Notes under the pieces: model-generated
Told to the model about the DNA's origin: nothing
Databases searched by the model: none
Seen by the model: only the letters and a program-made list of their open reading frames with translations
Part shown: one piece after another, positions 57,546 to 64,000 of the stretch
How positions within the stretch are numbered: position 1 is the first letter of the stretch
Layout of the letters: each line of letters opens with the position of its first letter
Translations under genes and position numbers: made by a program
From: Morchella semilibera
Taxonomy: Eukaryota; Ascomycota; Pezizomycetes; Pezizales; Morchellaceae
Assembly: GCA_009192285.1 (NCBI GenBank)
Contig: CM018606.1
Span: 1,044,081-1,108,080, forward strand
Direction: 5' to 3'
Length of the DNA stretch: 64,000 nucleotides

Positions 57546-58334
57546 GATTTAGGTGATGGGTGGTGGTGGTGGTGGTGGTGGTCTCGGTGGTGGTGGTGAG
57601 GATGGGAACTGAGAATTGAGAAATTGAATATTGGAATTTGGGTCACTCTGGTCTGTGTTAATAATAATGCCAAGGGAATGCTTATGCAGGCCAAGGGGTG
57701 AGGCTCTCTTACATCCATACTTAAGTAGCTCTGGGAGGTGAATTCCGAGACAGGGGCTAGAGGAGCTATTCTTGGGAGGAAGGAAGAGGGGGGGGGGGGG
57801 AAGAGGGAGGGGGAGTAGAAGTGGGTGTAGATGTAAATAGACGGATGTGAGGTTTTTAATTTGAATCTGAATCTGAATTGTTGTAATTGTTGTAAAAGTT
57901 GTTGTATTGTAGAGAGTTGTATGTATTTGTATGTTGTAGCTCTTGGCCTGATTCAGATGTTTGTTTACCTCAGCTGCTCGTGTCCCTTCCCCGGTCGGTC
58001 ATCATTGGACGGAAGGTGAATGTTAGTCTGTCTGTCTCTCTCCTTCCCCTCCCCCCCATCATCATCTACATCTACACCACCACCACCACCACATGTTATA
58101 GGTATTGTATGTAAGAAGTATATATATACAGCTACATACACTCAAGCCTCGTCACTTCGCCTTTCTACTACCACTTCTACTGCACAGTTATATTTAGCTA
58201 TCTACTCCACGATCCTCACTTCACCTCACCTCAGCTTAACTACCACTACTGCTACTACAACTACCTAGGTCTCACTCGATATACAGAAATACTACACATC
58301 TCACACATCTACGACACATACACATATTCACGCA
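57546..58334. promoter_or_regulatory. Divergent promoter region, SWD3 / ISC1
   Basis: 0.79 kb between divergent start codons, with GGT repeats (57556-57600), a G run (57790-57801) and a CT-rich/CACCAC leader near 58020-58090. No gene recognised. Confidence 0.5.
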
Positions 58335-59934
58335 ATGGCACAAGCAACAGACGACACTGTCCGAGTCTTCTCCATGAACTGCTGGGGAGTAAGCATTCCC
58401 ATCTCCCTCCCTCCCCCCACGTCATGCACCACTGACACTCGCAGCTCAAATACATTGCCAAGCACCGCACAGCTCGCCTCCACGAGGTTGCCCTCCGCAT
58501 CGCCCGTGCTGCCCCCACTCATGACATTGTAGCCCTCCAAGAGTTCTGGGTGCACTCCGACTATCTCAATCTTCGCGCCCAAACTTCGAATCTCCTCCCC
58601 TATGGCAAATTCTACTTCTCTGGCGCCCTCGGAGGTGGCCTTGTTATCCTCTCAAAGTTCCCCATCGAGTCCAGCTCCATGCACGCCTACCCGCTCAATG
58701 GCCGCCCCACGGCCTTCTGGCGCGGCGACTGGTACGTCGGTAAGGGTGTCGCCTGTGCCACCATCCGCCACCCCTCGGGCCGCCTCATTGAGGTCTTCAA
58801 CACGCACCTTCACGCCCCATATGAGGTCAACGACACCTACCTGTGCCATCGGACCGCGCAGGCCTGGGAGATCGCAAAGCTCATGCGCGGCGCCGTGCTC
58901 CGCGGGTCCATTGTAATCGGCGCCGGCGACTTCAATATGATCCCCTCGTCGCTCGCCCACCGTCTCATCACCACCCATGGCCTCGTCGCCGACTCCTGGC
59001 TCTCAATGTACCCCGACACGCCGGCGGTATCGCCGCCAGGCTCAACCGCAAAGGCAAACATCGAGAACCTGGGCATCACCTGCGACTCGGTCCTCAACAC
59101 ATGGCGCATGCCCGGCCCTGTCCTCCCGTCGCCAGAGACTTACGATCCCCCACGCGAAGCGCCTCGACTACGTCTTCCACAGCCCGGCTTCCTCCAGCGT
59201 CCGCGACGTCACCGTCGGAATGACAGAGCCCATGAGCATGCCCTCGCAGACGGGCGGCAAGGGCGGCGCCGGTGGCTACGCCAGTCTCTCCGACCACTTC
59301 TCCGTCGAGGTGCACCTCTCGCTGACGCCGAATCCGTCACAGCAAGCGGCACTCGCGGCCGCCCGCTCCCCCGCGAAGGTACCCGAGGCGATGCTGGTGG
59401 ACGTTGCGGGGGAGGCCCGCGCGGGAGAGGCCCAGCTGGTGGGGCAGGTGGGCGAGGTCGAGTATGAACGGTATCTGCCGGTGGGGATCATCGACGAGAT
59501 CCAGACGCTGATCGCGACGTACACGCGGCGGCAGGAGGGCGAGTACTGGTGGCGGATTGCGCACTTTTGGGCAACTCTGCCGGTGCTAGTTGGGTGCCAT
59601 GTCGCCGTGTGGTGGAGTCCGCACAATGGTGTGGCATTTGCGTTGATGCTTTTGGCATGGGTGGTGGCAGTGACGGGGGTGTTGGACGGGTTGATTGGGT
59701 TTTTGTTTATGGGGAGTGGTGAGTTTTTACGTTCATTTCTAGTTTTAGGGGGAGGGGGAGTGTGTGGAATAGTTGGCTAACTGGGTTTCATTCACAGAAT
59801 TGAGAGCGCTGAAGGAGTTTGAGGAGGAGATGAGGATGTACCGGCAACTTTCGATCGCGGACGCGGATGCGGCGAAGGGGTACGGGAATGATGCCGGTGT
59901 CGGTGGTGCTCCCACGGGTCAGTTGCTCCTCTGA
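58335..59934 (+). CDS. ISC1: Inositol phosphosphingolipid phospholipase C (Isc1), three exons, one homopolymer frameshift
   Basis: Exons 58335-58388, 58445-59718, 59798-59934. Membrane neutral sphingomyelinase-type enzyme that releases ceramide. Seen: RVFSMNCWGLKYIAKHRTAR, IVALQEFWVHSDY, GGGLVILSKFPI, FNTHLHAPY, the metal/nucleophile motif GAGDFNMIPSS, CDSVLNTWRM, RLDYVFHSP, SLSDHFSVEV (catalytic His), then two C-terminal membrane helices (RIAHFWATLPVLVGCHVAVWW, ALMLLAWVVAVTGVLDGLIG) and a short coil. The C run at 59147-59151 has one base too many for the frame: with four C the sequence YDPHAKRLDYVF is continuous and phases close on 487 residues. All catalytic motifs are intact, so a consensus error is more likely than a pseudogene. 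Confidence 0.88.
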
Positions 59935-60918
59935 TCGCTTCTGGGGATGATGGGGTTTTGTTTTGTTTTGGTTTTTTGGTTAGTATTTTTGTGTGTGGAA
60001 GCTGATAATTTTTTGTGGAACCGTTTTTTTTGGTCCTGGTTTATAGAGTGAAATGATTTTTATCTCCTCTCTGTTCTCTCCCGTCCCTTTTTTTCTGTAG
60101 GGTTCAGGCCGATGTGGGGTGTGGGGTGTGGGGTAGTAGCTAGGTGGAGTGGGTTATTTTATTTTATTTTGTATGGGTTTAATAAATGCAGGCTTTTCTT
60201 CTGGTTTCCATTTTTGTTGTTTAGTTTTACAGGCAGGGCACTGCGTGCGTACATGTAGTATGGTGTGCATGTATTTACATGTAGTTGAGATGGATGGGGC
60301 AGACGGATACTTTTTACCTCCAAACAATCATTGGCATTGCACTCCTCTCTACCGCCCCAATCAAACCTTCTAGAACAAATATTCACCGATACCCCCGCTC
60401 CCAGGTACCGGGGCCCCCAATTACTATTCTTGATGTACCAATACCTACATGTATGTACCCAAACACTTGCGTACTAGGAACAAGACAAGGATGCGCCCCC
60501 GGTCAAACAGAAAGGGGAGAGGAGGGGGGTAGGGGAGAGAGAAGGGGGGCTGTGAAATAGTAATCTGCGAGTGACAATGCATGATCAAACGCTAATTCAG
60601 GGGCTGCTGTTCTGGTTTCTCCGGCGAGCGGCTCAAATCCCAGTCTGGGAGTATTGCGTTACACCTGATGTGATTTGCTTTCCTTCCTGTCTGTCTGACG
60701 TCTCTGAAACTAAACCTCCTCAACATCGACAGACGAGCCCCTATCTATCTATCCGTCTGTCTGTCTGTCTGTCTATCTGTCTATCTCTATCATAGGCTTT
60801 TACTCTCTGTAGATCTCTCTCTCCTCTTTTCGTTTCTTTTCTTCCAACTACATACATAATCTAACCTTCACCCCTCACCAGCACACACACACACTACATA
60901 CATACATCATCGCAAAGT
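59935..60918. other. Intergenic spacer with TCTG microsatellite
   Basis: No gene. TACATGTA octamers near 60249, 60266 and 60440. (TCTG)n/(TCTA)n tract at about 60745-60790 and a CT-rich, CATA-rich leader before GDT1. Confidence 0.6.
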
Positions 60919-62380
60919 ATGCACCCTAAAACGCTCCTCCTGCTCCTAGCAGCAGGCACCGCCGCGCTCGCCACGGCCGTCCCCCCACCAACATCTGGAA
61001 CCACAGACGCGCCCGTCGACGGCCTCGACGGCAAGCCCCACAGCGGACCCGGCCTCTACCCCGAACACGCAGACAAGAAGGGCACCGGCGAGGTGGGCGT
61101 CAGTGGCGGCGGCAGCAGCGTAGATATAAGGAAACCGCCGCCACACACGGGCGAGCATGAGATTGTCGACATTGAGGATCTGGGCGAGGGCGATGAGAGC
61201 TCGGTTAGTAGTTGATTCTCTGTTCTCCGTTATGAGGGAGGATGAAGATGGTGGTGGTGGTGGCTAATTGGGGTAGAAGCAGCTGTCGCTCAAGAAGGGG
61301 AAGAAGAAGGGGGGCGACGAAGACGAAGACGATGACGACGACGAGCAGTCAGCGCCGGTATCCAGCTCGGGCCATAAGGAGTACCAGAGCCAGACCGACA
61401 CCCTCGCAGACCCGCCCGCGGCCGCGCAGCCCCACCTCTCCCCGATCGACGACGACGACGACGACAATGTCCCCGGCGGTATCTCGCAGCCCTTCCACTC
61501 CTTCACCCTGTCGTTCGTCATGATCATCTTCTCCGAGATTGGCGACAAGACGTTCCTGATCGCCGCGCTGATGGCCATGAAGCACCCCCGGCTGCTCGTC
61601 TTCTCCGCCGCCCTGAGCTCCCTGATCGTCATGAGCATCCTGTCCGCGCTCCTTGGCCACGCCGTCCCCACGCTCCTCCCAAAGAACTTTACAAACTTCC
61701 TCGCCGCGGGCCTGTTCCTCGTCTTTGGCGTGCGCATGGTCCTCGAGGGGCTGCGCATGGAGAAGGGCACCGCAAACGTCCAGGAGGAGATGAAGGAGGT
61801 TGAGCAGGAGCTCGAGGAGAAGGCATCCCACGGCATGACCCCACGCGGCCTCGAGGGCGGCCTCATTGCCTCCCCGCGCGGCCCCCACATCCGCCGCTCC
61901 ACCTCCTCGCCCTCGCTCTCCGACTCGGACGAGGACGACTATGCGCGTGCGCGCGGCCGCGGCGGCAGCGGCGGAAAGGCGCAAAACACAAGGGTCACCA
62001 GCTTGGAGGGCATCCAGAACCTGGCGGGCCTGCTGCTGAGCCCCGCGTGGGTGCAGACGTTTGTGATGACGTTTCTGGGCGAGTGGGGGGATCGCTCGCA
62101 GATTGCGACCATCGCCATGGCCGCCGGGCAGGATTATTGGTACGTGACGGTGGGCGCCATCTCGGGACATGCCATCTGTACGGGGATCGCGGTGGTGGGA
62201 GGGCGCATGTTGGCGAGTAGGATCAGTGTGAGGAATGGTGAGTTTTTCATTTTTAGCTCTTTATGGGTGAGATTGATGGGTTGTGACTGACGGTGAATAG
62301 TGACTCTTGGTGGTGCTGCGGCATTTTTGGCGTTCGGGGTTATATACCTCGCGGAGGCATTGTGGTACGGGTCCTCGTAG
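60919..62380 (+). CDS. GDT1: Gdt1-family (UPF0016/TMEM165) cation transporter, three exons
   Basis: Exons 60919-61203, 61283-62237, 62301-62380; phases close on 439 residues. Golgi Mn2+/Ca2+-proton transporter needed for glycosylation. Seen: a signal peptide (MHPKTLLLLLAAGTAALATA), a long acidic luminal or cytosolic linker, then the first signature E-x-G-D-K-T (FSEIGDKTFLIAALMAMKHP), SALLGHAVPTLLP, a central coil/charged loop, and the second signature E-x-G-D-R-S (FLGEWGDRSQIATIAMAA), SGHAICTGIAVVGG, ending in FLAFGVIYLAEALWYG. The central loop is long but within the fungal range. The ATG is directly in front of the signal peptide. GC-rich, no frame problem. Confidence 0.93.
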
Positions 62381-64000
62381 ATGGGGGCCTGCATGGTTGG
62401 GCGTTTCTTCCCCCTTCTTCTCCTTCCTCTTCGTGGTGGGCAGGCGGGTTAGGTAGGGGAGCGGGCATAATATCAATGCCCGCACACCTGCTATCCCCCG
62501 CTCATCACTTCAAATGAACCATACCTAAAAGAGAAAAAAAAAACACTCTTGTCTCTTACTACTACTTTTTTTTTTATTATTTATATAACTATACATAGTC
62601 TGTTCTGCCCTTCCCATCTGTTCTTCCTCCTTATAACGTGTGTAGTATGTTATGTAGTCACTTTTTAAATCTGTGCTTTTTTCTTTCGTTCTTCTGCTTG
62701 GGATTGGCTGTGCTGTGCTGGGCTGTGCTGTGTGCAGTGGGCGGGTGTTATATGCGGAGATGGGATGCGAAGGTGTAGAACGTGGGGATTCAAGGGAGAT
62801 ATTGGGGGGGTATGTTATGAATACTTTAAAATCTAAATATTGTAGTCGGTATACATACATATACACTGGGCTTCTGTTGGTTTGGCCGTAGAGCTAGGGG
62901 AAACAATAAATAAAACAATATATATAAAAGGGCTCCCGGGGGGGTGTCTTTCTGCGGGTTAGGGTTAGTGGCTAGCGTACAAACCCACATTACACGCCCC
63001 CGTCCATCTCAGCCAGCTGCCCACCCGTCTTGTATAGCGAGATGTATGCACCCGCCCCCACCCACAACAGGCAGGCCAGGGTCTGTGCTGGCTTGGGTGT
63101 TCCGCGCGGCCGGGTGGAGGGGGGCGGGAGGATGCGAGTGATGGGTTGTGAACCGCGCGCAAGATGGCGTCTAGCCGGGGGGATTAAGGTCTGTGGTGTG
63201 TGGGGTGCTCGCACGCTGGTGGTTGGTTGGTGGCCGGCCCGGGTGCAATATGCAAACACCGGGTGCAATATGCAAATACCGGGTTGGGGTGGGCGGATAT
63301 ATGTGATCACGGCTCGGTCCGGCCCTCCTCCACATGCTTCTGACAGACGGGGTGGGATTGGGTGGATGGGGGATCCTCCTCAGGCATCCCACACGTAATT
63401 CTCCTCCTCCTCTCAGTCCAGCCTGTGCACATGCATACATGGTAAGCATATCCGCCTCGCGCGCGCGCTCTCCAGCACATTCTCCTTTCTTTTCTTTAGT
63501 CCTGGGCTGGTGGTAGAGTTACATGTATGTATGTACCCGGGGCAGGTAAAAAGTACCGGACAATAAAGGCTTTTTGGTTCGCCAATGGGTGCGCGTACTA
63601 GGCGAGAACTGCTGCAAAAGAAGCCCAGAGACAACACTTGCATTGTCTGGTACTATTTACCTGCCCCGAGTGTATATATGTATGTGTGTATGTAATGTAG
63701 GTATGTACTTCATGTACTCTACGAAACACACACACACACACATACACATGGCACACACACACAGCACACCGCACATACATGACCACGAGGGGGTGTGAAG
63801 GAGTATGTAGTGCTTTTACAAGTGGCTTTTTGGTTTGAGGATGCCTTATAACATACACACAGTATGAAAAAGAAAAAAAAAACGGGGTGAAAATTTCACC
63901 CATAGGACTATCGGCATTTAGTGACGAATACGAATTGGAGGAGGAGGGGAGTAAGAGTACTGCACCAATGTCGTATTCTAGCTTAGTGATCCCACCACCA
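62381..64000. other. Non-coding end of window
   Basis: No gene recognised. It holds a TTAGGG-like GGGTTAGGGTTAG (near 62956), a 20-bp direct repeat (GGGTGCAATATGCAAA at about 63239 and 63260), an inverted-repeat element (listed separately) and a CA repeat (about 63727-63744). Confidence 0.6.
63535..63671. mobile_element. 137-bp MITE with 30-bp terminal inverted repeats
   Basis: The left arm (CCCGGGGCAGGTAAA...) and right arm match as inverted copies at about 27 of 30 positions (63535-63564 versus 63642-63671). Outer flanks are TATG-rich and may extend the similarity. No reading frame. Confidence 0.65.

Noticed and set aside
61349-62170. 273-codon minus-strand ORF over GDT1
   Set aside because: Antisense shadow of the GC-rich GDT1 exon; no domain features.
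1-64000. Biosynthetic gene cluster, CRISPR array, integrated virus or plasmid origin
   Set aside because: No polyketide or peptide synthase, terpene enzyme, spaced repeat array, viral structural gene or replication origin signature was found.

Overview
The window is nuclear DNA of a filamentous ascomycete (Pezizomycotina). Evidence: short GT-AG introns (about 50-90 nt), an Atg29-type autophagy protein, a Pex14/Pex17-like (Pex33-type) peroxin, Rrg9, Isc1, Gdt1, COMPASS and INO80 subunits, an RNA-silencing RNA-dependent RNA polymerase, and long intergenic spacers full of microsatellites and short inverted-repeat elements. I cannot name the species from sequence alone. A Pezizomycetes-like, repeat-rich genome would fit but is only a guess.

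Layout. 0-3.4 kb: the 3' end of a kinesin-light-chain-type TPR gene made of nearly identical 126-bp units, then six-exon ureG (+). 4.6-9.3 kb: an EamA/DMT transporter (-) and kynurenine aminotransferase (-). 10.6-13.5 kb: an unknown gene (-) divergent from a HAUS4-like augmin subunit (+). 14.7-15.7 kb: an unknown basic/acidic-tract protein with polyproline (+). 16.2-20 kb: MGS1/WRNIP1 (-) and IES2 (-). 20.5-24.5 kb: PEX33-like (+) and RRG9 (+). 25.2-29 kb: an unknown gene (-) and twelve-exon D-lactate dehydrogenase (-). 31.6-34.9 kb: an unknown coiled-coil protein (+). 35.5-40.9 kb: RdRP (+). 41.5-42.6 kb: 2-Cys peroxiredoxin (-). 43.8-46.3 kb: DCAF11-like WD40 (+). 47.9-49.8 kb: ATG29 (+). 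50.7 kb: intron-containing tRNA-Gly(UCC) (-). 51.5-54.5 kb: telobox Myb protein (-). 54.9-55.3 kb: acidic protein (-). 56.4-57.5 kb: SWD3/WDR5 (-). 58.3-59.9 kb: ISC1 (+). 60.9-62.4 kb: GDT1 (+). The last 1.6 kb is non-coding.

The genes are mostly independent housekeeping functions: urease maturation, tryptophan and lactate metabolism, DNA-damage tolerance, chromatin, peroxisome, mitochondrion, autophagy, redox and lipid signalling. They do not form a metabolic cluster. The most distinctive features are architectural. Four genes contain very small internal exons (10, 10, 18 and 22 nt), two of which carry catalytic or signature residues. Two introns have GC-AG borders. Several short non-autonomous inverted-repeat elements are present, one inside an unusually long intron of the RNA-silencing polymerase. 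The self-complementary octamer TACATGTA is scattered through non-coding DNA. Six single-base homopolymer frameshifts affect four genes in the GC-rich parts, which looks like consensus error more than gene decay.

Base composition is not uniform. Genes at about 4.6-24.5 kb and 54.5-62.5 kb are GC-rich, especially at third codon positions. The middle (about 25-51 kb) is AT-rich, with intron-dense genes and most of the inverted-repeat elements. All exon models were built by hand from reading frame, splice signals and remembered family motifs. Phases were checked arithmetically, but no transcript data or database searches were available.
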